Assembly (NCBI GenBank): GCA_035934015.1
Contig: DASYYH010000003.1
Span: forward strand, 248,001 to 312,000
Reading direction: 5' to 3'
DNA from: Candidatus Acidiferrales bacterium
GTDB lineage: Bacteria; Acidobacteriota; Terriglobia; Acidiferrales; UBA7541
DNA length: 64,000 bases
The translations under genes and the position numbers were made by a program. The first letter of the stretch is position 1. The number at the start of each line of letters is the position of its first letter. Positions 9,670-18,503 of this stretch are shown piece after piece. Below the pieces are notes generated by a model, which was given only the letters and a program-made list of their open reading frames with translations, made no database searches and was not told where the DNA came from.

Positions 9670-12132
9670 ATGCGTAACTGGCTCGGAGGCATTCTGCCGC
9701 TACGAGGCCGAATTGGAAAGATTAGCGCAGCTAGCGCGATGACTTTGCTGAGCGCCGCGGCGGCGCACGCCCAAGGGGCATCGGAAAGCACGGGCGAAGC
9801 GAATTTGAAAGTACCGGATTTGTCGCAGGTGTCATTCCTCGGAATCAACGGGCACACGCTGCTGCTATGGGGGATTCTGTTCTGCGTTCTGGGCCTGCTT
9901 TTCGGATTGATGATGTATTCCCGGCTGAAGAATTTGCCCGTGCACAAGTCCATGAAGGACATGTCGGAACTGATTTATGAGACGTGCAAAACGTATCTGA
10001 TCACACAAGGCAAGTTCCTCCTGCTGCTGGAATCGTTCATCGCGGTCATCATCATTTTGTACTTTGGCGTGTTGCGGCACATGCCGGCGACGAGCGTGAT
10101 CATTATTCTTGCCTTCAGCGTGCTGGGAATTTGCGGCAGCTACGGCGTGGCGTGGTTTGGAATTCGCGTCAATACGTTCGCGAATTCGCGGACGGCTTTC
10201 GCGGCGCTGCCTGGGAAACCCTTTCCGATTTACCGCATTCCGCTGAGCGCAGGGATGAGCATCGGGATGATGCTAGTGAGCGTCGAGTTGCTGATGATGC
10301 TCATTATTTTGCTGTTCGTGCCGGGCAGCTACTCGGGGCCGTGCTTTATCGGATTTGCGATCGGCGAATCGCTGGGCGCGGCGGCACTGCGCATCGCGGG
10401 CGGAATTTTCACGAAGATTGCGGACATCGGCGCGGACTTGATGAAGATCGTTTTCAAAATCAAAGAAGACGACGCACGCAACCCAGGCGTGATTGCCGAT
10501 TGCACGGGCGACAATGCGGGCGATTCGGTGGGGCCGAGCGCGGATGGATTTGAGACTTATGGCGTGACGGGCGTGGCGCTGATCGCGTTCATTCTACTGG
10601 GCGTGAGCAATCCGGTTGTGCAAGTCCAACTGCTGGTGTGGATATTCGTGATTCGCGTGGCGATGCTGGTGGCGAGCGCAGTGGCGTACTTTGTGAATGA
10701 CACGATGGCGAAAGCGCGGTACGGCAATGCGACGCACATGAATTTCGAATCGCCGCTGACATCGCTGGTATGGATCACATCGATCGTGTCCATCGCGCTG
10801 ACGTTCATTATTTCGTATTTCATCATCCCGGACATCGGCGGCGATCCTTCACAGTGGTGGAAGCTATCGGTCATCATTTCGTGCGGGACGCTGGCCGGAG
10901 CGATTATTCCGGAACTTGTGAAGGTATTTACATCCACGGAATCGCGGCACGTGAAAGAAGTGGTCAGTTCGGCGCAGGCGGGCGGCGCGTCACTGGATAT
11001 TCTGTCAGGATTCGTCGCGGGAAATTTTTCGGCGTACTACCTCGGACTGACGATGGCCATTTTGATGGCGATCGGCTACCTGATCAGCACGCTTGGGCTG
11101 CACAATCTGATGGTGGCGGAGCCGGTGTTCGCATTTGGACTCGTGGCCTTCGGATTCCTGGGAATGGGCCCGGTGACGATTGCGGTTGACTCATATGGAC
11201 CGGTGACGGACAACGCGCAGTCTATTTACGAGCTTTCGCTGATTGAGCAGATCCCCAACGCCAAACAGGAGCTGAAAAACACTTATCAGATCGACGCAAA
11301 CTTCGAGCGGGCCAAAGAAATGCTCGAAGCGAACGACGGTGCAGGCAACACGTTCAAAGCGACGGCAAAACCGGTGTTAATCGGCACGGCTGTGGTGGGC
11401 GCGACGACCATGATTTTTTCCATCATCATGGACCTCACGAATCAGCTCACGACAAACGTCGATAAGCTTTCGCTGCTGCATGCTCCTTTCCTCCTCGGAA
11501 TCGTATGCGGCGGGGCGATGATTTACTGGTTTACGGGCGCTTCGACGCAGGCGGTGACGACAGGCGCGCATCGCGCGGTCGAGTTCATCAAGGCAAATAT
11601 CAACCTGGAAAACGCACAAGCAGCGTCCGTTTCGGACAGCAAGAAGGTCGTGGAGATCTGCACGCAATACGCGCAACGCGGAATGCTGAATATTTTTATC
11701 GCGGTGTTTTTTGCGGCGCTGTCGTTCGCATTCATCGAGCCGTTTTTCTTCGTTGGCTACCTGATTTCCATCGCGATGTTTGGGTTGTATCAGGCGATGT
11801 TCATGGCCAACGCGGGCGGAGCCTGGGACAACGCCAAGAAAATCGTGGAAGTGGAGTTGAAGCTGAAGGGCACGCCGCTGCATGATGCGTCCATCGTCGG
11901 CGATACGGTGGGCGATCCCTTCAAGGACACTTCTTCCGTGGCACTGAACCCAGTCATCAAGTTCACGACTTTGTTTGGGCTGCTGGCGGTCGAGCTGGCT
12001 GTGCAACTGACGAACCAGTTCGGCGGTGCGACGTTTACGAGGATTCTCGCTGCGATATTCTTTGCGATTTCGTTCTTCTTCGTTTACCGGTCGTTTTACG
12101 GGATGCGAATTCGATCCGGCAAAGAGGCATAG
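9670..12132 (+). CDS. hppA: Membrane-bound ion-translocating pyrophosphatase, divergent type
   Basis: 820 aa from ATG 9670, with GGGAGGA a few bases upstream. About sixteen hydrophobic segments, as in membrane pyrophosphatases, which pump H+ and/or Na+ out while splitting PPi. The PPi-site region begins at residue 252 (DIGADL) and continues EDDARNPG, then DCTGDNAGDSVGPSADGFET. The usual family text here is closer to GKVE...DNVGDNVGDCAGMAADLFE, so this protein belongs to a divergent branch. GNTFKA carries Lys563 where K+-dependent enzymes have Ala, which predicts K+-independence. The N-terminus looks like a signal peptide (AASAMTLLSAAAAHAQG), giving an extra exported stretch of about 30 residues. 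It stands alone and ends in a strong terminator. Ion specificity is not certain. Confidence 0.9.
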   Translation: MRNWLGGILPLRGRIGKISAASAMTLLSAAAAHAQGASESTGEANLKVPDLSQVSFLGINGHTLLLWGILFCVLGLLFGLMMYSRLKNLPVHKSMKDMSELIYETCKTYLITQGKFLLLLESFIAVIIILYFGVLRHMPATSVIIILAFSVLGICGSYGVAWFGIRVNTFANSRTAFAALPGKPFPIYRIPLSAGMSIGMMLVSVELLMMLIILLFVPGSYSGPCFIGFAIGESLGAAALRIAGGIFTKIADIGADLMKIVFKIKEDDARNPGVIADCTGDNAGDSVGPSADGFETYGVTGVALIAFILLGVSNPVVQVQLLVWIFVIRVAMLVASAVAYFVNDTMAKARYGNATHMNFESPLTSLVWITSIVSIALTFIISYFIIPDIGGDPSQWWKLSVIISCGTLAGAIIPELVKVFTSTESRHVKEVVSSAQAGGASLDILSGFVAGNFSAYYLGLTMAILMAIGYLISTLGLHNLMVAEPVFAFGLVAFGFLGMGPVTIAVDSYGPVTDNAQSIYELSLIEQIPNAKQELKNTYQIDANFERAKEMLEANDGAGNTFKATAKPVLIGTAVVGATTMIFSIIMDLTNQLTTNVDKLSLLHAPFLLGIVCGGAMIYWFTGASTQAVTTGAHRAVEFIKANINLENAQAASVSDSKKVVEICTQYAQRGMLNIFIAVFFAALSFAFIEPFFFVGYLISIAMFGLYQAMFMANAGGAWDNAKKIVEVELKLKGTPLHDASIVGDTVGDPFKDTSSVALNPVIKFTTLFGLLAVELAVQLTNQFGGATFTRILAAIFFAISFFFVYRSFYGMRIRSGKEA

Positions 12133-12180
12133 AAACCGAGAGCGGAACAGACTGCATTTGAAACTTTCGAACAGGAAGAG

Positions 12181-12213
12181 AACGGGGCCGGCGAAAGCCA
12201 GCCCCGTTTTTCT
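12181..12213 (+). terminator. Strong intrinsic terminator after the pyrophosphatase gene
   Basis: A 12-bp stem with one mismatch (AACGGGGCCGGC / GCCAGCCCCGTT), a GAAA tetraloop at 12193-12196 and a T-rich tail starting inside the stem. It lies 48 bp after the pyrophosphatase stop codon and just before the convergent DUF1501 gene. Confidence 0.9.
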
Positions 12214-12233
12214 TTATCGCATTCGTCTCTGCG

Positions 12234-13481
12234 CTAAGCCTTCAGGACGTTCAGGAACTTGCGCGGATCGTTTTCGAAGCCGGGAAACACGGGGCTGAGG
12301 TCGCGATTTCCGAGATGTTTGTAAATAATCTCGCCGAGGACGCTGCGGAAATCGGTGGTCACGGCGAGATCGCGATCCTGATAGAGCTGGCCGTCGCTCA
12401 TGCCCGGCCATTGCGTATAGACCTTGCCGCCTTTCACTGAACCACCCATGACGAACATGGCGTTGGCATGGCCGTGGTCGGTACCGCGATTGCCATTTTC
12501 GTGGGCGGTGCGGCCGAATTCGGACATGCTCACAAAAACAATGTCCTCCATGCGGTCGCCCAAATCCTGATGAAACGCAGCGATGCCCTGCGCCAAGTCG
12601 CGGAGCAAATTCGATAACTGCCCTTGCACGCCGCCTTCATTGACGTGATTGTCCCAGCCGCCGCTATCGAGAAATGCGATTTCCATGCCGATATCGGCTT
12701 TGATGAGCTCGGCAATTTCCTGGAGGCTTTTGCCGTAGCGGCTCTTGGGATACTCGGCGCCGTTTTCGGGCTGATAGCTGTCAGGGTCGAGTTTTTTGAG
12801 CGAGTCCACGGCTTCAAAAGTTTCCTGACCGACTCCGTGCAATGCTTGATCGACCGTGCTCGCGTACATGGATTCGAAGCCGCCCTCGGTGACTTGCGGA
12901 TTTCCGAAAAGGCGAAATTGCTTGAGGTCGGGAATGGCGATGGATGAAGCGCTGCCGCGGAGAGTCAGCGGCAGATACGGCCCAAAGGCGACGGCGCGAA
13001 ATGCGGAGACCTTCGGTTCGGGCAGGCCTTGCAAACCGCGATTCAGCCAGCCATCTTCCGTGCTGCGAACGCCGGGAGTGCCGGATTCCATGAAATCCTG
13101 CGCGTCAAAATGCGAACGGCTGGGATCCGGCGAACCAACGGCCTGAGCGACAGCGAGATTTCCGGCCTGAAACAAAGGCTGTAAGGGCGCGAGGCTGGGA
13201 TGGAAGCCGAAGAAGCCATCGAGATCAATGGCAGCGTCTTGCGCACCACTCTTTGGCTGGGGAATGGCGATGGTTGGGCGGAGGCGATAGTAATTCGGCT
13301 CGGCGAAGGGAACCACGACGTTCAAGCCGTCCATGGCGCCGCGCTGGAAGAGGACAACGAGCTTCTTTTTGTTAGGCGCGGGCGTATCCGCAATAGCACG
13401 GCGCAGAAATGCAGGCATAGCGGCCATGCCGACCATGGCTACGCCGCCGCTCTTTAGAAATATTCGCCGAGAGATCTTCAT
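12234..13481 (-). CDS. DUF1501 protein with Tat signal
   Basis: 415 aa; ATG at 13481 has a near-perfect AAGGAGGT eight bases upstream. The N-terminus is a twin-arginine signal: SRRIFLK followed by a hydrophobic stretch and an Ala-rich cleavage region (about residues 4-33). The body shows DUF1501 features: VVLFQRGAMDGLNVVVPF, FLDSGGWDNHVNEGG, VFVSMSEFGRTAHENGNRGTD HGHANAMFVMGG (read with the gap), an alkaline-phosphatase/sulfatase-like arrangement of Asp/His/Glu. Function unknown; an exported hydrolase is usually supposed. It follows the DUF1800 gene by 33 bp, the usual pairing of these families, so both are probably one operon. The Tat genes at 45.5-46.8 kb would export it. Confidence 0.9.
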   Translation of the reverse strand: MKISRRIFLKSGGVAMVGMAAMPAFLRRAIADTPAPNKKKLVVLFQRGAMDGLNVVVPFAEPNYYRLRPTIAIPQPKSGAQDAAIDLDGFFGFHPSLAPLQPLFQAGNLAVAQAVGSPDPSRSHFDAQDFMESGTPGVRSTEDGWLNRGLQGLPEPKVSAFRAVAFGPYLPLTLRGSASSIAIPDLKQFRLFGNPQVTEGGFESMYASTVDQALHGVGQETFEAVDSLKKLDPDSYQPENGAEYPKSRYGKSLQEIAELIKADIGMEIAFLDSGGWDNHVNEGGVQGQLSNLLRDLAQGIAAFHQDLGDRMEDIVFVSMSEFGRTAHENGNRGTDHGHANAMFVMGGSVKGGKVYTQWPGMSDGQLYQDRDLAVTTDFRSVLGEIIYKHLGNRDLSPVFPGFENDPRKFLNVLKA

Positions 13482-13514
13482 AATGACCTACCTCCTTGGC
13501 CGAAATAAACCTTA

Positions 13515-15455
13515 CTAGCGCCGCTGAAACTCCGGCGCACCAAGAACGAGGCCGGCGATCAGGCCTTCATTGACATGCTTCACGGGATCGTCGAGCCGAG
13601 CCTGCAAAATTTGAGGATCATTGAGCTGCTTTTCGAGCGTGCCCTGCGTGGCGGAAGAAACCTGGCCACCGAGAAAATCATTCACGGCGCGCGTGAGGAC
13701 GAGATTGGGATTTGCAACAGCATCCTGTCCAAAAAGCGACGGAAGATTCGTCTCGACGCCGGGCATGTGATTTGTGGCCAGCGTGAGCGCGAAATTCAGG
13801 CGATTCAGAAGCGCGCCCGCGTTGACCCAGACGTCGGCGGTGTCCGCGTAGCCGGTCGGCGGCTCGCAACGATAGAGCGGCTGGCCCATACGGCCAACCC
13901 ATTGCACAAGCTGAGGAGAGACGGACGTCTGAACGTCGAGAGCACGCGCGGCACTGACGGCAACTTCGAAAGGCGTTTTGATTTTGGCGCGATAGGCTTC
14001 GCGGGACCAAAACTCCGGAGAATAAATCATGGTTCTGAGGACGGCGCGAATGTCGCCATCGCTCGAAAGAAACGCACTTGCCATGCGATTGACGAGCGCC
14101 GGGGGAGGATTATCGGAGACGAAATGCTGCGCGAGCTGAAAGGAAATGTGATGCGCGGTTTGCGAGCTCGTTGCGAGCATGTGAAGCGCTTCGAGGCCGT
14201 CTTTTATGCCGCCGTAATTGAACGTAACGCCCATGACGACTTTCGGCGACTGATCGTGGATGCGGTCGTCGAAAAAAAACTGCGGATCGCGGCGCGGGGC
14301 GCGAATGGTCCAGCCAGTGAGGCAGTCTGCCATCTGGATGACATCAGCTTGCGTATAGCCGCCGTTGACGCCGACGGTGTGCAGCTCCATGATTTCGCGG
14401 CCGTAATTTTCGTTCAGGCCGCGCTCCTGTTTGCGCGGCGGGAGCTGACCTTGATTTGCGCTATTGCCCGGCTGAGGAAAGTCACGCTGGGCGGGAGGCG
14501 TCATACCTGCGAACAATCCCTCGAAGCGCCTGCGACGCGCGGCCAGCTCGGCTTGCATCTTTTGGAACGCGACGGGATCAGCGCTCAGCCAGTTATCGAG
14601 ATAAAAAAGCATGGCCGGGCTCTTGGCCGTAGCGACAAGCAGATCCTCAAATTTGCCCATCGCGTGCGGGCGGATGGTGTGCTCGACGTAGTCGCTGATA
14701 AGCCAGCGATCGGCGCCTTTGTCCGCATTGACATTGAAATGATTGAACCAGAAATTGGCCATGACCTCGTAAAGCTGGCGATTGGAGTAAATGGCGCGGT
14801 CGATGGTGGCGAGGTCGAGTTCGACTTGAATGCGCTGCGGACCAGGAAGCGTGTCGAACTGAATGGTAGCGGGGTCAATTCCCTGCTGGCGCATCTCCTG
14901 ACGCTTTTGCTGCATTTGCTGCTGAAACTGTTCGCGGTATTGCTGCGGATCGAGACCTTGCTGCTTCGCAACCTGGTTTGGTTCGGGGTATTCTTCGAGC
15001 AGCTGGGCTGACGACATTTTGAGCGTCTTGAATTGCGCGAGACGGGCGCTCATGTCGGAATCATCGATGGAGTCGTAGTTGAGTTGCTCATCAATCCATT
15101 TTTCGAGGCCGATATTGCGGATGCGTTCCATGTCGCCGGGACGAGGACCGTATGCGAGGCGATCGAGCGCGTGAAGAATGGCCTCGTCTTCAGTAAGCTG
15201 GGTGATGGGCAGTTTGCCTTTGAAGGATTTTGGGAGACTGTATTCAGGCTTCGCGGCACTCGCGCCGCGAGAATCTCTTGCGCCGCCTCCAGCGTGAACG
15301 TCCGGCGGCAACACAAATAAAGAGGAAACGAGAACGACGATAATTACCGCGCAAGACGTGGCATCAAGGCCGAGACACAGGCGCGAAGGAGCCAGCCCGC
15401 AAGATTTGCTGCGACGAGACAAACGGAAAAGCCGCGAATGACGAGAAGTTCGCAC
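13515..15455 (-). CDS. Exported DUF1800 protein
   Basis: 646 aa from a GTG at 15455 with GGGAGAGGA upstream. The frame is open for 360 bp more, but that would overlap the divergent proline dehydrogenase gene and adds unrelated residues. The N-terminus is basic, then hydrophobic (CAVIIVVLVSSLFVLPPDVHA), a signal peptide or anchor. Family features follow: ALDRLAYGPRPGDMERI near the start of the mature part, MANFWFNHFNVN, ENYGREIMELHTVGVNGGYTQ (broken here for length: ENYGREIMELHT then VGVNGGYTQADV), LTGWTI and LVNRMASAFLSSDGDIR. A Gln-rich coiled stretch (residues ~145-190, QQYREQFQQQMQQKRQEM) is inserted. Function unknown; usually encoded together with a DUF1501 protein, as here. Confidence 0.88.
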   Translation of the reverse strand: MRTSRHSRLFRLSRRSKSCGLAPSRLCLGLDATSCAVIIVVLVSSLFVLPPDVHAGGGARDSRGASAAKPEYSLPKSFKGKLPITQLTEDEAILHALDRLAYGPRPGDMERIRNIGLEKWIDEQLNYDSIDDSDMSARLAQFKTLKMSSAQLLEEYPEPNQVAKQQGLDPQQYREQFQQQMQQKRQEMRQQGIDPATIQFDTLPGPQRIQVELDLATIDRAIYSNRQLYEVMANFWFNHFNVNADKGADRWLISDYVEHTIRPHAMGKFEDLLVATAKSPAMLFYLDNWLSADPVAFQKMQAELAARRRRFEGLFAGMTPPAQRDFPQPGNSANQGQLPPRKQERGLNENYGREIMELHTVGVNGGYTQADVIQMADCLTGWTIRAPRRDPQFFFDDRIHDQSPKVVMGVTFNYGGIKDGLEALHMLATSSQTAHHISFQLAQHFVSDNPPPALVNRMASAFLSSDGDIRAVLRTMIYSPEFWSREAYRAKIKTPFEVAVSAARALDVQTSVSPQLVQWVGRMGQPLYRCEPPTGYADTADVWVNAGALLNRLNFALTLATNHMPGVETNLPSLFGQDAVANPNLVLTRAVNDFLGGQVSSATQGTLEKQLNDPQILQARLDDPVKHVNEGLIAGLVLGAPEFQRR

Positions 15456-15642
15456 AGTTCCTCTCCCGATCTGTGACCTAGATTTTAACCCTGCGCGGTC
15501 AGGAAAGTTGCGGCGGGCGAATGGTACTACGCGAAGGCGGCAATACCCTGGCCTTTTCGGCGGATTCTTTGCGCTCGGATACAACATTGACCGCGAAGGC
15601 GCTGTGCCGTATATAGGATGCCGTTTCGGGAGTGAGGGCGAG

Positions 15643-16581
15643 TTGGTACGCGAGCTGATCTTCTGGCTGTCTAAAAAACCGGCAGTGACGCAGGCCATCG
15701 CGCGGCGCGGGATGAAAAGCGGATTTGCGCGAAGATTTGTGCCGGGCGAAACGCTGGCGGAAGCGCTCGGCGTTGCGGAAGAAATCTGCGGGACGGGACG
15801 GCGAATCAGCCTCAATCAACTCGGCGAGAGCGTGAAAACTCCGGAGGAGGCGCGTGCCGCACGGGACAGCTACATCACGATGCTGCGGGAGCTTTCAACG
15901 CGGCATATCGACGGCAATATTTCCATCAAGCCGACACAGCTTGGACTGGAGCAGGACCGCGGGATGTGCGAATCCCTGACGATGGAAATTGCACGGACGG
16001 CAAAAGAATTGGGTTTGACTGTCGAGATGGATATGGAAGGTTCGGGGCTGACCGACGCAACGATCGAGATCTTCGAGTCGGTTTGCGGAAAGTTTGACAA
16101 CGTGGGTATGGCGATTCAGGCGTACCTGTTTCGGACGGAAAAAGATGTCGAACGGCTGGCCCGATTCCGTCCGAAGATTCGGCTGGTCAAAGGAGCCTAT
16201 CGAGAGCCGGCGAAGATTGCGTACCAGGGCAAGAAGAACGTAGACGCCAGTTATCACAAACTGATCGACCGACTGCTGGCCGGCGATTTTTTCCCTATCT
16301 TTGCGACGCATGATCCGGTGATGGTCGAGCACGTGCGCCAGGCCGTGCGGGAGCGGAACTATCCAGCGGATCGCTACGAGTTTGAGATGCTCTATGGGAT
16401 TCGTCGCGATTTGCAGGAGGAAATCCACGCGGCCGGCCAACCGTTGCGCGTCTATATTCCGTTTGGGAGCCAGTGGTGCCCGTATTTTATGCGGCGACTT
16501 TCGGAACGGCCTGCGAATTGCCTGTTTGTGCTGCGCAGCTTGATTGCGGAATCGGCGCAACAAAAATCATCGCGAGATTGA
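15643..16581 (+). CDS. Proline dehydrogenase (monofunctional)
   Basis: 312 aa from TTG 15643, which has GAGGGCGAG upstream; the frame is open back to 15508 but the extra residues do not fit the family, and monofunctional enzymes are about 300 aa. A flavin-dependent TIM barrel that oxidises proline to pyrroline-5-carboxylate and passes electrons to quinone at the membrane. Conserved pieces seen: NISIKPTQLGL, VEMDMEGSGLTD, RLVKGAYREP, FATHDPVM, EFEMLYGIRRDLQ and the C-terminal substrate-binding signature VYIPFGSQWCPYFMRRLSE. No pyrroline-5-carboxylate dehydrogenase is adjacent; the aldehyde dehydrogenase at 22.8 kb is too divergent in context to assign that role. Divergent from the DUF1800 gene. 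Confidence 0.92.
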   Translation: MVRELIFWLSKKPAVTQAIARRGMKSGFARRFVPGETLAEALGVAEEICGTGRRISLNQLGESVKTPEEARAARDSYITMLRELSTRHIDGNISIKPTQLGLEQDRGMCESLTMEIARTAKELGLTVEMDMEGSGLTDATIEIFESVCGKFDNVGMAIQAYLFRTEKDVERLARFRPKIRLVKGAYREPAKIAYQGKKNVDASYHKLIDRLLAGDFFPIFATHDPVMVEHVRQAVRERNYPADRYEFEMLYGIRRDLQEEIHAAGQPLRVYIPFGSQWCPYFMRRLSERPANCLFVLRSLIAESAQQKSSRD

Positions 16582-16600
16582 GAACGCAGGGAATGCACTT

Positions 16601-16837
16601 CTATGACTTTCCACTTGTGGCACGGAAGGCTTCGATGGACCAAATGTCGTCGGCTTCGCCGTGGCGGAGGACATACGTATTGCCATCGCCGGCGATGACG
16701 CGGAAGTAAGTCGCGCAGGGGGAATACCACTTGTCGTCGAGGCGCTCGACGGAATAGATGAGGTCGCCAATGCAAAAACGCAAGGGACGCTCGTCGGCGC
16801 GATAGCCTGAATAGCACTCAACGCGAGTCCTCTGCAT
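16601..16837 (-). CDS. Small conserved hypothetical protein (78 aa)
   Basis: The frame begins at ATG 16837 with GAGGTGTGAG upstream and encodes a compact beta-rich protein: ECYSGYRADERPLRF, IGDLIYSVERLDDKWYSP, TYFRVIAGDGNTYVLRHGE, DDIWSIEAF. I recall this type of short protein (an SH3-like small barrel with YRADERPLRF and D-x-W-Y motifs) in Acidobacteriota and other soil bacteria; no function is known to me. A perfect TATAAT on this strand at 16882-16887 could be its -10, about 45 bp before the start, without a clear -35. A longer ORF in another frame (16567-16845) is a shadow. Convergent with the proline dehydrogenase gene, so it is likely transcribed alone. Confidence 0.7.
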   Translation of the reverse strand: MQRTRVECYSGYRADERPLRFCIGDLIYSVERLDDKWYSPCATYFRVIAGDGNTYVLRHGEADDIWSIEAFRATSGKS

Positions 16838-17021
16838 CGTCTCACACCTCGCGCACTGCAGCGACGAACAGTCGATGCGACATTATAACTCGCCGCTGCC
16901 GCTATTGCTGCGCAGGAGCAGGAGGATTAGACTCTTTGTGACGCCAAAAAATGAATGAAATTCGCTCCTGAAAAGAATTACGCATGACGACCTCAGCGAA
17001 AACGAGAAACGGGCACCGGTG

Positions 17022-17495
17022 ATGAAGCCAGATACAGGACGCAACAGATTGTGGAGAACGACTACGGTGCTGGGCGCACTGATGGCGGCCGTCACCATAG
17101 TTCCTCTGGTTCGAGCGCGAGTGACTGACACAATTACGTGGAAACCGATTGCCGAAGCCAGCCTGAAAATTACCGGCAGAAAACCACCAAAGGCTTGGAA
17201 CGTATACCAGGATGAAAAAAACAAGAATCGCGTCCTAGTGCAGATCGACAACCGCTGTCTGGTGGTGGATGCAAAAATAAAGCAGGTCTACGAAATCGGG
17301 CCGACGGAATTGCAGGATCACGGCAAACGGCTCGAGAGCCCGAATCCAGAAAGCAGGCAAAACGCACTACTGAGCGACAATTGGGATATGCGCGACATCG
17401 GACCGGCGGAGCGCATTCAGTTTCAACTCACAAAGGAAAACATTTATCTCGATGTAGAGCTTCCCCACCCACTAATTCTGCGAACAGCTCACTGA
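17022..17495 (+). CDS. Hypothetical exported or anchored protein
   Basis: 157 aa from ATG 17022 (an adjacent in-frame GTG at 17019 is possible). Residues 10-30 are hydrophobic (LWRTTTVLGALMAAVTIVPLV), a signal peptide or anchor. The mature part has regular beta-strand patterns (RVLVQIDNRCLVVDAKIKQVYEIGP) and ends in ENIYLDVELPHPLILRTAH. I do not recognise the family. The stop overlaps the convergent EamA gene end by 7 bp. The 170-bp gap before it shows no clear promoter for this strand. Confidence 0.6.
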   Translation: MKPDTGRNRLWRTTTVLGALMAAVTIVPLVRARVTDTITWKPIAEASLKITGRKPPKAWNVYQDEKNKNRVLVQIDNRCLVVDAKIKQVYEIGPTELQDHGKRLESPNPESRQNALLSDNWDMRDIGPAERIQFQLTKENIYLDVELPHPLILRTAH

Positions 17496-18427
17496 GACAG
17501 CGAAACATCCGAAACAGGCCCGGGCGAATCCGCAGCGGATTGCGCAGGACCTTTCATCTCCGCCAGCAGAATCCCAATGAATACAAGCGCGGCACCCAAA
17601 AGCACTCTGCGGGAAATGACTTCGTGGGCGATACATACGGAAGTAAGCGCAGCGAAAACAGGCTCGAGGCTGATGAGAATCGCGGTGTGAGTCGGCGTCG
17701 TATATTGCTGCGCCCAGACCTGAAGCGAAAAGCAAAGCGCCGTGGCACCTACGGCAGTGATCAAGACTGCGAAGACTAAATTCGGCGTCCAATGGAGGCG
17801 CGGCGGCTCCCAGCGCGTGGCGTCGAGAACGGGAAGGCAGAGAGAAGTGAATAAGGCCGTCATGCCAACCTGCAGGAGACTTAGCGCGCCGACAGAATGG
17901 CGCGAGCTATAGCGGCCGATAACAATAATGTGAAGCGCGAACATCACAGCGCAGCCAAGAGCCAAAAAATCCCCGACGTTCAGGGCTTCGAAACCGGAGC
18001 GCGGGACGGTCAGATAATACAAGCCGACAAGTGCGGCCAGAGCGCCCGCCCAGACCCAACGATGGACGCGACGCTTCCAGAAAATCGCGAGCAAGACAGG
18101 GACCATCACTACGCCTGCGCCCGTGATGAACGCGGCCTTGGAGGGAGTGGTGAATTTGAGCCCGAGCGTCTGGAACGTGTACCCGCCAAACATGAAGCAG
18201 CCAATGAGCGCGCCGGCGAAAAACGTTGCGCGATCCATTTTGCGCAACGCGCGCCAGTAGACGAGAGCCATGACCGCGGCGGCGAGGGAAAAACGCAACG
18301 CGTTGAAAACGAAAACAGAGGCCGCCGCTAGTGCGTCCTTAACCACGACGAACGTCGCACCCCAGATGAGGGCACAAAGCGCCAAGGCAAGATCGGCTTG
18401 AATGCGGCGCGACTTCACAGCGGGCAT
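17489..18427 (-). CDS. EamA/DMT-family transporter
   Basis: 312 aa with ten hydrophobic helices in two EamA repeats. The first repeat begins ALALCALIWGATFVVVKDAL and the second contains LGCAVMFALHIIVIGRYS and SLEPVFAALTSVCIAHEVIS, with the family's conserved P in the ninth helix. DMT-family proteins export amino acids, nucleosides or other small metabolites across the inner membrane; the substrate cannot be told. It is the last gene of a minus-strand run beginning at truA, with a 76-bp gap after the amidohydrolase gene upstream, so co-transcription is possible but less certain than for the tighter pairs. Confidence 0.88.
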   Translation of the reverse strand: MPAVKSRRIQADLALALCALIWGATFVVVKDALAAASVFVFNALRFSLAAAVMALVYWRALRKMDRATFFAGALIGCFMFGGYTFQTLGLKFTTPSKAAFITGAGVVMVPVLLAIFWKRRVHRWVWAGALAALVGLYYLTVPRSGFEALNVGDFLALGCAVMFALHIIVIGRYSSRHSVGALSLLQVGMTALFTSLCLPVLDATRWEPPRLHWTPNLVFAVLITAVGATALCFSLQVWAQQYTTPTHTAILISLEPVFAALTSVCIAHEVISRRVLLGAALVFIGILLAEMKGPAQSAADSPGPVSDVSLSQ

Positions 18428-18503
18428 TGTATGGGGATAAGGCTGAGCTTTCCAGTCATCCGGACAACCCGCGCGACTGGCTGGAGCAGAACAAGCCAGT
18501 GCA

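Noticed and set aside
13575-15011. 478-aa open frame opposite the DUF1800 gene
   Set aside because: Exact antisense of a well-supported gene, with no recognisable domain and no ribosome-binding site; a by-product of GC-rich codon use.
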